Origin: ChocPot-Mid sp043804925
GTDB lineage: Bacteria > Bacteroidota > Ignavibacteria > Kapaibacteriales > UBA2268
Reading direction: 5' to 3'
Length of the DNA stretch: 64,000 nucleotides
Assembly (NCBI GenBank): GCA_043804925.1
Contig: JAZDIP010000017.1
Location: 12,687 to 76,686, forward strand
Part shown: positions 34,955 to 43,563 of the stretch, piece by piece
Layout of the letters: each line of letters begins with the position of its first letter
Position numbering within the stretch: position 1 is the first letter of the stretch
Translations under genes and position numbers: made by a program
Notes under the pieces: generated by a model
What the model was told of the DNA's origin: nothing
The model's database searches: none
What the model saw: only the letters and a program-made list of their open reading frames with translations

Positions 34955-35749
34955 ATGAAATTAAAAAGGGATTATAGTGATTTTATTGCAATAGATGTTG
35001 GTAACAGTAGAGTAAAAGTTCTTTACCAAAATGAGATTAAGGGGTTTGATACTGAAGGGGAGGGATTAAATGGTTTTGGGAAGTATTTTAAAGAGCTTCA
35101 AAAATCAGCAAAGAAGAATTCGGGTGTATATACATTAGTTATTTGTATAGCATCGGTTAATGATGTTGCCGAAAATAAGATACTTGAAATAATCGAGCCA
35201 TATAAATTGGAAATAATCAAAGCAACAGAAGCATTGAAACGGCAGAAGTTGATTGATTTTAGTTTGGTACGTGGTATGGGGTGCGACAGGAAGCTGGGAT
35301 TGATAGGTGCATTTGAATATTTACAAAGCCCATTTATAACGGTTGACATCGGAACGGCTATTACTATTAACGTGTTAGACAAGACAAGGTGCTGCAGGGG
35401 CGGAGTAATTTTGCCCGGACCTTTTACACAAGTGAAATCCTTAGAAGAACATACTGCGGGTTTAGGAAAAATCAAATTAAGTGTTTCAGCGGAAGTTGCA
35501 GGATTAAATACGGTTAGTGCTGTTGGTAATGGAATAATTTATGGTATATGTGGAGCGATTAGGGAAATTATTGATTTAATTAGAATACAGATACCCGGCA
35601 TGGCACATGCAAAAGTGATTATGACGGGTGGTGGTTCAAAGTTGGTACGATGGATTTTGAGAGTATTGGAATATGATTTTAAATTTGAAGAAGATTTAGT
35701 AGTAAGAGGAATACTGAGACTTATGCGGAGTCATGGTGTTAAGAAATAA
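34955..35749 (+). CDS. coaX: Type III pantothenate kinase
   Basis: A 264-residue ASKHA-fold kinase that phosphorylates pantothenate in the first step of coenzyme A synthesis. Motifs of the CoaX family are AIDVGNSRVK (phosphate 1, about 12-21), GMGCDRKLGLIGA (GxGxDR, where D-R is catalytic), TVDIGTAITIN (phosphate 2), GGVILPG and MTGGGSKL. Unlike type I and II enzymes it needs a monovalent cation. A single gene between two repeat modules; its own stop codon starts the downstream module. Confidence 0.9.
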   Translation: MKLKRDYSDFIAIDVGNSRVKVLYQNEIKGFDTEGEGLNGFGKYFKELQKSAKKNSGVYTLVICIASVNDVAENKILEIIEPYKLEIIKATEALKRQKLIDFSLVRGMGCDRKLGLIGAFEYLQSPFITVDIGTAITINVLDKTRCCRGGVILPGPFTQVKSLEEHTAGLGKIKLSVSAEVAGLNTVSAVGNGIIYGICGAIREIIDLIRIQIPGMAHAKVIMTGGGSKLVRWILRVLEYDFKFEEDLVVRGILRLMRSHGVKK

Positions 35750-35785
35750 TTACGAATTACAAATTACGAATTACGAATGAAAAAG
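35747..35785 (+). repeat. TAATTACGAATTAC-type module starting at a stop codon
   Basis: The coaX TAA opens an iterated AATTACGA/AATTACAA string ending AATGAAAAAG, followed by AGACAGCAGACGGG. Confidence 0.75.
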
Positions 35786-35911
35786 ATGCAGACAGCAGAC
35801 GGGATGTTTGGGATAAGGAAATGATAATCGTAAATGGATTGAATGTTGCAGGAATATATTGGGATGTGTTGGGACATTTTGAGAATTTGGGATAAAAGTT
35901 GTTGATGATTT

Positions 35912-36658
35912 ATGATTGATGATAAGAGAATAGTTGTTGTTTTGCCGGCGTATAATGCAGGCAGGACAGTGGAGCAAACATACGGGGAAATACCTTTTGA
36001 TATTGTGGACGAGGTGGTGCTTGTTGACGATGCGAGCCATGACGATACGGTAGAAGTAGCTAAATCTCTGGGTATCAGGCATATAGTAAAGCACGAGAGG
36101 AATCTGGGATATGGAGGAAATCAAAAGACTTGTTATAAAAAAGCTTTAAGTTTGAATGGTGATATAGTAATTATGCTGCATCCTGATTACCAATATACTG
36201 CCAAGCTTATCCATTCCATGGCATACTTAATTGCAAATGATGTGTATCCGGTAGTGCTTGGTTCGAGAATATTAGGAGGAGGTGCCCTACGTGGAGGCAT
36301 GCCTAAATATAAATATATAGCAAACAGGTTTTTAACTTATTTTCAAAATTTATTAACAGGAGAAAAACTTTCTGAATATCATACCGGATACCGAGCTTTT
36401 TCTGCTGAAGTTTTGAATAGAATTAGTTTCGATAGGAATTCAGATGATTTTATTTTTGATAACCAAATGCTTTCACAAATATTTATGGCAGGTTATAAGA
36501 TAGCTGAAATATCATGTCCGACAAAATATTTCAATGATGCTTCGTCAATTAATTTTCAAAGAAGTATAAAGTATGGAATTGGAGTTTTGAAAACTTCCTT
36601 AATGCACTTTTTACAAAAATTTAGAATTATCAAATTTAAAATTTATGAATTGAAATAA
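35912..36658 (+). CDS. Family 2 glycosyltransferase
   Basis: A 248-residue GT-A enzyme. IVVVLPAYNAGRTVEQT begins the nucleotide-sugar site, EVVLVDDASHDDT is the usual VDDxSxDxT, and NLGYGGNQKTCYKKAL and the D-x-D-like HPDYQY follow. The domain resembles dolichyl-phosphate mannose synthases and similar polyprenyl-phosphate sugar transferases. There is no C-terminal membrane domain. Probably acts in glycan or glycolipid assembly; the acceptor is unknown. Confidence 0.88.
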   Translation: MIDDKRIVVVLPAYNAGRTVEQTYGEIPFDIVDEVVLVDDASHDDTVEVAKSLGIRHIVKHERNLGYGGNQKTCYKKALSLNGDIVIMLHPDYQYTAKLIHSMAYLIANDVYPVVLGSRILGGGALRGGMPKYKYIANRFLTYFQNLLTGEKLSEYHTGYRAFSAEVLNRISFDRNSDDFIFDNQMLSQIFMAGYKIAEISCPTKYFNDASSINFQRSIKYGIGVLKTSLMHFLQKFRIIKFKIYELK

Positions 36659-36682
36659 TGGTCAATGGTTAATGGTTAAATG
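36656..36682 (+). repeat. TAATGGTCAATGGTT-type module starting at a stop codon
   Basis: The glycosyltransferase TAA begins an iterated AATGGTT/AATGGTC string ending in AAATG. Confidence 0.55.
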
Positions 36683-36700
36683 TAAATTAGGAGTGAGATT

Positions 36701-38143
36701 ATGAGGTATTTGATTGCTATCTTTTTATTAATAACGTTGTTCTCATGTGAGAAGATTAGACCAGTTTCGGAAAATAATACTAAAGTGATTATTAAAATTG
36801 AAGCCCCTGAAAATTTTGAAATTAGTATAACAAAGGACGACAAATATGACTTCAATTATAAGGATGTGGTTATAGCAGTTGCTGAAAGTGATGATGCCGG
36901 TGTTTTTAAATTTGAATTTGATTTGAAAGAAACCGGTGTTTTCAAAATAAAACAAAAGAATGTAGTAATGTTAGATAGAGTTTATTTGTTCCCCGGAGAT
37001 GAATTAAAAATTTATGTTGATAATACAAATAGAGACGATGTAAAATACAAGTTTGAAGGTAAATCTGCTAAAGTAAATAACTTTGTTGTTAATTTAAATA
37101 GCCAATATCCAAAAGATAATGAATACTATCAAAATTTGTTAAATCCCAAAGCCGATGAATTTACGAAATGGGTTGATGAGCGGCATAATGGAATGTTAGA
37201 ATACTTTCATGATTATTTTATTACGGATACTTTGACTGACTTTATCAGAAACTATGAATTGTCCAATATTAACTTCGAATGGGCATATTTAAAAAACGAA
37301 TGGGCAATATTGAATTACTACTATCAACTTGATAAATGGAATGAAGCAGTTATTCCTGAAAATTATTACTCGTTCCTAAAGGATTTGAAAATTGAAGAAC
37401 CATATTTACATATATTTTTAGGAAGATATTTGGAAAGTTTAGTTTGGGAGTGGCATATAGGTCAGGTTAAAGATGGAGTTCAACCTACAACTCAAACAAG
37501 AGAACTTGCCAAGTTTGATTTTGCTAAGAAAAAATTCTCCGGAGAAACTTCAGATATAGCCATGACTTTATGTTTGAATGACCTTATTGTATACTCCTTT
37601 GACGAAAGAATGCTTGAAGTTTTGAATAAAATGATGGGTGATTACAAGCAAAATGTAAAAAATAGGAATTATTTGGCAAATATTGAGAACTATTACAAAA
37701 AAAGATTTACTATACTCAAAGGAAATCCTGCGCCTGAGTTTACTTTACCAAATTCGTTTAATGCTCCTATATCCTTGAAAGATTTCAAAGGTAATGTCGT
37801 TTATGTTTTTTTCTGGAGTTTAATGTACGAACCAAGCTTGCAGTATCTAAAAAATATAACTGAACTTCAACAGAAATTTGAGAATAATGATAAAATAACA
37901 TTGATTTCAATTGAAATGGATGAAGGTGGAATGGAAAAATGGAAAAAACATTTAGTTGAACAGTCATTAGATGGTATTCATCTATATTGCGAAGGCCTTT
38001 TCACAAACAAAATCGCTGTTGACTATATGATAAACAATATTCCTTTTGCAATTATAATTGATAAATCAGGGAAAATTTTTATGATGAATGCACCTTATCC
38101 GGATAACGATAAATTGGCAGGTATAATAGAAGGTTTATTATAG
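36701..38143 (+). CDS. TlpA-like thioredoxin-fold lipoprotein lacking the catalytic cysteines
   Basis: A 480-residue lipoprotein (lipobox TLFSC, Cys16). About 90 residues of beta-sandwich follow (YLFPGDELKIYVDN matches the DUF4369-type N-terminal domain of Bacteroidota thiol reductases), then a helical middle. From about residue 340 comes a thioredoxin fold beginning GNPAPEFTLPNSFNAPISLKDFKGNVVYVFFW. At the place where the family has WCxPC this protein reads SLMYEPS, so neither active-site cysteine is present. It cannot do dithiol chemistry and may be a binding or chaperone variant. GGAG 7 bases upstream supports the start. Confidence 0.75.
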   Translation: MRYLIAIFLLITLFSCEKIRPVSENNTKVIIKIEAPENFEISITKDDKYDFNYKDVVIAVAESDDAGVFKFEFDLKETGVFKIKQKNVVMLDRVYLFPGDELKIYVDNTNRDDVKYKFEGKSAKVNNFVVNLNSQYPKDNEYYQNLLNPKADEFTKWVDERHNGMLEYFHDYFITDTLTDFIRNYELSNINFEWAYLKNEWAILNYYYQLDKWNEAVIPENYYSFLKDLKIEEPYLHIFLGRYLESLVWEWHIGQVKDGVQPTTQTRELAKFDFAKKKFSGETSDIAMTLCLNDLIVYSFDERMLEVLNKMMGDYKQNVKNRNYLANIENYYKKRFTILKGNPAPEFTLPNSFNAPISLKDFKGNVVYVFFWSLMYEPSLQYLKNITELQQKFENNDKITLISIEMDEGGMEKWKKHLVEQSLDGIHLYCEGLFTNKIAVDYMINNIPFAIIIDKSGKIFMMNAPYPDNDKLAGIIEGLL

Positions 38144-38212
38144 TCAGCCGAGAGTTTTCAATTAAATAAATAATTTTGCTAAAAAAAATAATAAATATAA
38201 AAGGGAATGAAA

Positions 38213-39064
38213 ATGAAAAATATTTTTAATCTAATTAAGACAAAATCAATCTATAGCTTAATATTACTATTTGTAATGTTTTCTTTAATATCATGCCAGG
38301 AAGGTAAAAAGACATATAACAATAAGAGTCAGGACAGATTACCTAAACCAACTAAACTAAGTGATAGATTCAGCTATATCGTCGGATATACTATGGGAAT
38401 GAATTTTAAAAGGGATTCTATTTATGATGCAAATTATGACTATCTTATCCAAGCCATATTGGATGTTCTCGATGAAAAAGAACCACTTTTAAGTACGGCA
38501 GAAATGGACTCAGTAAATAATGAAATGCAGGAAGTTTTAAATGTTCGGACTAAAGCCAGAATGTTCAGGGAGAAAAGAATTGTCGAAAAAGCAAAGGAAG
38601 AATCATTTAAGTTTTTAGAAGAAAACAAAACCAAGCCGGGAGTCAAAACTCTTCCAATCGGTCTGCAATACAAGGTCCTCAAGTCCGGTTCAGGCGGTTC
38701 ACCAAAATTCGGTGATTATGTAAAATTAAAAGCAAAATCAGCGTTTTTAGATGGAACACCTGTATCCAATCCCGGAGATGAAAATAAACCAATTTATATT
38801 CAACTGAAAGAAGGTCTATTATTGGCATGGTTAAATGCTTTGCCTTTAATGAAAAAAGGTGATAAATGGATTTTATATTCTCCTTCTGATCTTGCATTTG
38901 GAGAAAAGGGAACAAAGGAAATTCCTCCTTTTAAATTAATAGTCTTCGAACTTGAACTTTTGGATTTTCAGGTTAAACCTTATCCTGATATGCCTGATAT
39001 GCCAAGTCCTCCGCTTGAACCAGGAAATCAGCCAATGCCGGAAGCTCAACCGAAACAGAAATAA
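38213..39064 (+). CDS. FKBP-type peptidyl-prolyl isomerase lipoprotein
   Basis: A 283-residue lipoprotein (lipobox LISC, Cys28 from this start). An N-terminal dimerisation-like helical segment (LSDRFSYIVGYTMGMNFK ... KAKEESFKFLEENKTKPGVK) resembles FkpA/Mip. The FKBP domain occupies about 150-262: LQYKVLKSGSG, GDYVKLKAKSAFLDGTPVSNPGD, LAWLNALPLMKKGDKWILYSPSDLAFGE and LIVFELELLDF. A proline-rich tail follows. I start at ATG 38213, 6 bases after GGGA, rather than 38207. A periplasmic folding catalyst. It faces the permease at 39069, whose periplasmic part carries a related domain. Confidence 0.85.
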   Translation: MKNIFNLIKTKSIYSLILLFVMFSLISCQEGKKTYNNKSQDRLPKPTKLSDRFSYIVGYTMGMNFKRDSIYDANYDYLIQAILDVLDEKEPLLSTAEMDSVNNEMQEVLNVRTKARMFREKRIVEKAKEESFKFLEENKTKPGVKTLPIGLQYKVLKSGSGGSPKFGDYVKLKAKSAFLDGTPVSNPGDENKPIYIQLKEGLLLAWLNALPLMKKGDKWILYSPSDLAFGEKGTKEIPPFKLIVFELELLDFQVKPYPDMPDMPSPPLEPGNQPMPEAQPKQK

Positions 39065-39068
39065 AAAA

Positions 39069-40781
39069 TTATTTGAAACGAATAGCTCTGATTGGCTTTA
39101 TTGAAGAAGCAATAAAAGATGGTATCAAAGTCGCTAAAAATGAAAGGACAATTGCGGTAGTGCAAACTACCGCAAAATGCCAAACTTCAAATTCGACGGG
39201 TAATTTATCGAGAAAGTATATTTCTCCTTCCAAGGATATAATACCATAATTTTGCTGTATTAGTCCAAATAACAGTCCAATCGAACAACCTATTATAGTA
39301 CCAATTATCCCGATACTCAAACCCTGAATGATAAAAATTTTAATTATATTTCTTCTGCTCATCCCCAATGCTTTTAATATCCCAATCGAATGAGTTTTTT
39401 CAACAACTGTAATTAAAAGAATTGTAATAATATTTAATACGGCAACTATACTTATAAGTCCTAAAACCAAAGGTATAGGTGCTTTTTGCATTTCAATCCA
39501 CGCAAAAATGGCACTGTGTAGGTCAAAAACCGTAATAGCTAAAAGCGGAATTTTTTGAAAATCAATAAGCTCAATTTCATAAATAATTACTTTATTCAAA
39601 GAAACATTTTGACTTTCATTTTCATCTAAAACAAAACCTGGAAGAGAATAAATAATATATTTTGAACCTTTTTTCATCAATGGTATTACCTTTTGCCAGT
39701 CGGATAATATTTCATCCGTTAATTTTACGGTTACAAGTTTTTTTTCTTTTAACAAATCATTAGTATCGTTATTATCAAGGATTTTAACAATTATATTAAT
39801 TTTAATATAATCACCCAAGTCAGGTGAATTTCCTTTTCCTTCTTTCAAAATTTTGTACTGCAATTCATCGGATAATGTAATTACATTATTATTTTTTTGA
39901 TTATTATTCATAAATTCGGAAACCCACATTTTTGGAGCAGTTGAATCCAATTTATTGAAATTTGGCTGTGGGAAATCATGCATTACAGCACTGTCAATTG
40001 CAGAAATTACCGCCATATAATTTGTAAAAGCCATAAAACCAAGTTGCTTGTTCAATTTTTCAGCCACGATACCTGCTTTCTCTATATCATAAAGCATAAT
40101 ATCAAACGATGTAGCCGAATTCTCAGACAGCTTAAACAATTCAAGGGCTTTGTTGAATGGGATATAGACATAAATATCGTCATATTGCGCCATTCCTGTT
40201 TCATAGATTCCTGTGAGCTTGAATTTTTCAATAGCTGGTAAAAGCATTTGGGACAAATTATCTCCTTGTATCGCATATATAACTACTGCATCACCGATTT
40301 TTGCATTTAATTTCTTTGCCAATCTCTTTCCGATGCAGATTTCGTTTGAAGTCTTGCCCGAAAATGAGAATCTGCCTTCGATAATATTATTTTTCATATT
40401 GGTAATATCTAATTCCGGATTTGTCCCTCGAACAACTACTCCTTCGACAAATGATTTGGTGCTGAGTAAACTTTCTTTTTCGATTACCGGAGCTATTTTC
40501 TCAATATTGGGAGACACTTTTCTTATTTTTGAAATTACCTCATTATAATTATTTATCGGTTTGTTGTCAAAAGTTTTTAACCTGATATGCGAAGTGAATT
40601 TTACAGCATTACTTTTTAATGCACTTTCGAATCCATCGAGAACTGAGAGGGAAATAATGAGTGCCATACTACCAAGAACAACACTTATCAATGCAACCAA
40701 ACGGGCAAAGTTTAAGAATCTTCGGTTATTACCTGAAGCAGAAAATTTTTTTGCAATATATTTTATTTCTTCAAATTTCAA
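39069..40781 (-). CDS. LolC/E-type FtsX permease with an FKBP-like domain inserted in its periplasmic part
   Basis: A 570-residue ABC permease of the lipoprotein-releasing (LolC/LolE) family. TM1 is at about 25-48 (FARLVALISVVLGSMALIISLSVLDGFE). The periplasmic MacB-like core domain runs from about 60 to 290 and resumes at 411. TM2-TM4 lie in 431-565 and include the family segment VEKTHSIGILKALGMSRRNI. Between them, residues about 300-410 (DELQYKILKEGKG ... GDYIKINIIVKILD ... WQKVIPLMKKGSKYIIYS ... IYEIELIDF) are clearly FKBP-like. The insert sits just before the strand normally followed by WxxxNxxLFxAIxxEK, here VFDLHSAIFAWIEMQK. The family normally has about 400-420 residues. No LolD ATPase gene is adjacent. 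Confidence 0.85.
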   Translation of the reverse strand: MKFEEIKYIAKKFSASGNNRRFLNFARLVALISVVLGSMALIISLSVLDGFESALKSNAVKFTSHIRLKTFDNKPINNYNEVISKIRKVSPNIEKIAPVIEKESLLSTKSFVEGVVVRGTNPELDITNMKNNIIEGRFSFSGKTSNEICIGKRLAKKLNAKIGDAVVIYAIQGDNLSQMLLPAIEKFKLTGIYETGMAQYDDIYVYIPFNKALELFKLSENSATSFDIMLYDIEKAGIVAEKLNKQLGFMAFTNYMAVISAIDSAVMHDFPQPNFNKLDSTAPKMWVSEFMNNNQKNNNVITLSDELQYKILKEGKGNSPDLGDYIKINIIVKILDNNDTNDLLKEKKLVTVKLTDEILSDWQKVIPLMKKGSKYIIYSLPGFVLDENESQNVSLNKVIIYEIELIDFQKIPLLAITVFDLHSAIFAWIEMQKAPIPLVLGLISIVAVLNIITILLITVVEKTHSIGILKALGMSRRNIIKIFIIQGLSIGIIGTIIGCSIGLLFGLIQQNYGIISLEGEIYFLDKLPVEFEVWHFAVVCTTAIVLSFLATLIPSFIASSIKPIRAIRFK

Positions 40782-40928
40782 ATATAGTAAACTGTGATTT
40801 TTTTCTCTTTTTTCAGTTTGGAATAGCTGTGTTGCCAGTTGACATTAGCCAATTGCCAGTTATTTTGAAAGACTGAACAACATATAATCTCATTAAATAC
40901 AAATTTATATGTTTAAGAGCAATAAAAA

Positions 40929-40958
40929 AAGCTGTAAGATAATTATATATTACAGCTT
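40929..40958 (-). terminator. Intrinsic terminator after the GIN-domain lipoprotein
   Basis: On the minus strand AAGCTGTAA pairs perfectly with TTACAGCTT across a 12-base loop and is followed by seven T residues (plus-strand A run 40924-40930), 22 bases past the stop at 40981. Confidence 0.85.
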
Positions 40959-40980
40959 AAGAAACAAACTATGATAAAAT

Positions 40981-41709
40981 TTAACTAACTGCTTTTATCT
41001 TTTTTAACTTACCTGAACCAACGGCATCCATTTTAATTTTTTCCGGATTACCATAATACTTTACATTTCCACTACCTTGAATTTTAACATTTAACTCTTT
41101 ATTGACAAGTGTCTCTGTATTTCCTGAACCACTGACCAAAATATCGCAATATTGAGAGTTCAACTCCACGGCATTGATATTTCCTGAACCGTTCAGTTCC
41201 ATTACAGCTGTATTTGCAATTCCATTTACATTGATATTTCCTGAACCCATAATCAGAAATCCAACTTTGTACGCTGAAATATCGGTAAAATTAATATTCC
41301 CTGAACCACTGACTTTTAAGTTGATTTCTTCAGAATTTAGTGGTGTAAAGTTATACATATTACCTGTCCCGAAAAGTTTAAAGCTATTTAATTCTTTCAT
41401 AGTAATATAGATGTTAAGTTTTTCCGGACATATTTTTTCATCAGAATTTATTACCAAAGTTCCGTTCTCGACTTTTGTTAATATCTTGCCAATCAAATCT
41501 TTATTGGCTTCGACACTTACACTCTGGACATCACCTTGACTGATAAAAACATTACCTGCAGTCATAAAACTGACCGATTCGAAACTCGATAAATCTCTTA
41601 TTTGAGTTTCTAAATTACCTGCTCCTTCAAGGCAGGTATTACTTGCTGTGCAAGAGAGCATTAAACATGTTGTTAATGCTATTGCTAAGATATGGACGTA
41701 CTTTTTCAT
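40981..41709 (-). CDS. GIN-domain (DUF2807) lipoprotein
   Basis: A 242-residue lipoprotein (lipobox LMLSC, Cys20). The rest is a beta-solenoid of the head-GIN type, with SGSGNI repeated at about 20-residue spacing (VSGSGNINF, IMGSGNINV, LNGSGNINA, VSGSGNTET, IQGSGNVKY). An N-terminal strand pair (FESVSFMTAGNVFISQG) matches DUF2807. Such proteins are abundant on FCB cell surfaces and thought to be adhesive, without proven function. Followed by its own terminator. Confidence 0.85.
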   Translation of the reverse strand: MKKYVHILAIALTTCLMLSCTASNTCLEGAGNLETQIRDLSSFESVSFMTAGNVFISQGDVQSVSVEANKDLIGKILTKVENGTLVINSDEKICPEKLNIYITMKELNSFKLFGTGNMYNFTPLNSEEINLKVSGSGNINFTDISAYKVGFLIMGSGNINVNGIANTAVMELNGSGNINAVELNSQYCDILVSGSGNTETLVNKELNVKIQGSGNVKYYGNPEKIKMDAVGSGKLKKIKAVS

Positions 41710-42053
41710 TGTATAATTCCTTGTATATTATTAGATGATATTTCTTGTGAGTCCTGAATGAATTACGAAAATAATGAAAAAAAGTTTCAAGCCGAACAAC
41801 CGAAGCATTGAAAAACTGAAGTACCATAGATATATAGTAAAATACTAAAAAAAATTATAATAGAGTGAACACAATCTACCTTACTGAACTCAAGGCCAAC
41901 GCGGGTTGACTGTTGACTATCAACTATTTTAAAATATTTCTGTAATTTGCACTTCAAGAATTATAATTATTTTGAAAAAAATCATACATTGAAATTTTAA
42001 AATCAACGAATTGATTGGAAATTGTAAAATTGAAAATTATATAAGGAAATAAT
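41710..42053. other. Gap before purE (344 bases)
   Basis: Contains an A-rich stretch, a GTTGACTGTTGACTATCAAC repeat word at 41905-41924, and AAGGAAATAAT before the purE start. No gene, hairpin or riboswitch is recognised; a PurR or purine riboswitch motif is not seen. Confidence 0.4.
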
Positions 42054-42563
42054 ATGAAAAACTGGCCCCCAAAAATCAGTATAATAATGGGAAGCGATTC
42101 CGATTTGCCCATAATGAAAAAAACTTGTGATGTTTGCAATGATTTCGGAGTAGGATACGAAATGAGAGTGATTTCTGCTCACCGCAATCCTCTCGAAATT
42201 ATGGACTATGCCCAAAATGTACAAAAAAGAGGAATAAAAGTAATAATTGCGGGAGCCGGCGGAGCCGCACATCTCCCGGGAGTAATTGCAGGAAATACTC
42301 CTCTACCTGTGATAGGTGTACCAATTAATACCAAAATTAACGGTTTGGATTCACTCCTATCAATTGTTCAGATGCCTCCGGGAGTTCCTGTTGCATCTAT
42401 GGCAATAGACGGAGCAAAAAATGCCGGTTTGTACGCCATGCAAATATTGGCTACAGGCGACGAGGCAATGATGCAAAAATATATTGAATACAAAAAGAAA
42501 GCTTCTGAAGAGTCAGCCGCAAAAAATAATAATCCTGAATTTACGGAATTGTACAAGCCATGA
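42054..42563 (+). CDS. purE: N5-carboxyaminoimidazole ribonucleotide mutase
   Basis: A 169-residue class I PurE that converts N5-CAIR to CAIR in purine synthesis. The signature IIMGSDSDLPIM near the N-terminus, VISAHRNP, IAGAGGAAHLPGV, PVIGVPI and SLLSIVQMPPGVPVA are all conserved. AAGGAAA precedes the ATG. Its last four bases (ATGA) overlap the start of the hydrolase gene, so the two are translationally coupled. No purK is adjacent. Confidence 0.95.
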   Translation: MKNWPPKISIIMGSDSDLPIMKKTCDVCNDFGVGYEMRVISAHRNPLEIMDYAQNVQKRGIKVIIAGAGGAAHLPGVIAGNTPLPVIGVPINTKINGLDSLLSIVQMPPGVPVASMAIDGAKNAGLYAMQILATGDEAMMQKYIEYKKKASEESAAKNNNPEFTELYKP

Positions 42564-43036
42564 TTAAAAGAATACTTTATTTGCACGGTCTCGATGCGGT
42601 ACCAAAACCGGAAAAAGTTGAGCTCTTGATGAAAGCAGGTACAATTTTATCACCCAAGCTCAATTACCGTGCATTTAAAGACGATATTACTCTTTTTAAT
42701 GAACTTGCTGATTCAATTAAAATCGAAAATATTACTAATATTGTTGGTAGTTCTTTTGGCGGGTACATGGGATTTTACTTATCTGAATTTTGCAAAATTC
42801 CTGCCGTACTTTTCAATCCAGCTATATCATTCAAAAGTCTTGAGGTGCCGGTAATAAATGCTTTTTCCAATACAGCGAAAACGATTATTCTGGGAATTAG
42901 GGATGATGTGATTAATCCAATCGAAACAGAAGAATTCATTAAAAAGCATAATTATTCAAACACAAAGATACTGAAACTGGATTTTGAACATCAGGTTTCC
43001 GAAGAGATATTTGCGATTGCTTTGAATTATCTATAA
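42560..43036 (+). CDS. Small alpha/beta-hydrolase, YqiA-like esterase
   Basis: A 158-residue alpha/beta hydrolase of the UPF0227 (YqiA/YcfP) type. ILYLHGLDAVPKP is the oxyanion strand and loop, VGSSFGGYMG holds the nucleophilic serine, GIRDDVINP the acid, and FEHQVSEE a histidine. The small size without a lid matches esterases that act on short acyl chains. Its coupling to purE by a four-base overlap is unexplained. Confidence 0.7.
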   Translation: MIKRILYLHGLDAVPKPEKVELLMKAGTILSPKLNYRAFKDDITLFNELADSIKIENITNIVGSSFGGYMGFYLSEFCKIPAVLFNPAISFKSLEVPVINAFSNTAKTIILGIRDDVINPIETEEFIKKHNYSNTKILKLDFEHQVSEEIFAIALNYL

Positions 43037-43132
43037 AACATTTTACTCTGTCTATTGTTATTTTTTTCTGTCAGTTATTACAAAGATTGTTATACGAAAA
43101 TTTAGGTTGTGTGCTAACAAATATAACATTAT

Positions 43133-43417
43133 ATGAAGATAATAAAACAAAAAAAGATAGAAGGTTGCCTCGAAGGGGCTAATGTTAAAGATATTAAACT
43201 GGACGGGAAAATCACAAAAGAGTTAGTCCTGCATCTTGGTCAGTTAGGAAAATTAATTTTCACTGACGACCTTGAAAAACCTTTTTTCCGTGTTATTGTC
43301 CGCGGGCAATTTACGATGAAAGGTTCGCTCGGAAACCGTACAATCCGTCTTTTGATGCCTCTTACCGGAGAAGAGGAATTTATAAAAAGTTTGTCGGAGC
43401 ATTTGGGGAAGTTTTAG
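43133..43417 (+). CDS. Small conserved-looking hypothetical protein
   Basis: A 94-residue protein beginning MKIIKQKKIEGCLEGANVKD, basic, without signal peptide. The middle (PFFRVIVRGQFTMKGSLGNRTIRLLMP) suggests a small beta barrel or sheet and the end is helical (GEEEFIKSLSEHLGKF). The family is not recognised. The coding call is supported by a plausible start and normal codon use; its stop is followed at once by AGACGGC repeat words. Confidence 0.55.
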   Translation: MKIIKQKKIEGCLEGANVKDIKLDGKITKELVLHLGQLGKLIFTDDLEKPFFRVIVRGQFTMKGSLGNRTIRLLMPLTGEEEFIKSLSEHLGKF

Positions 43418-43558
43418 GAGACGGCAGACGGCAGACGGAAGTTGGGAAAATGTAGAATGTAAAATGTAGAATGTAAAATGTAAAATGGAAGGCAATTACA
43501 CAGAGTTCCACGGAGAGCCACAGAGTAGGATTCTGAACCTGCGATTGAAGCTGATTAA
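43418..43558. repeat. Composite repeat string
   Basis: AGACGGCAGACGGC words, GTAGAATGTAAAATG words (complement of those at 19400-19430), AATTACACAGAGTTCCACGG and CACAGAG words, then GCTGATTAAATGATTTATC words, a combination also seen at 60290-60380. Confidence 0.75.
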
Positions 43559-43563
43559 ATGAT

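Noticed and set aside
43253..43495. Minus-strand frame rich in HFTFYILHSTF
   Set aside because: It reads the GTAGAATG/AGACGGC repeats and the antisense of the gene at 43133.
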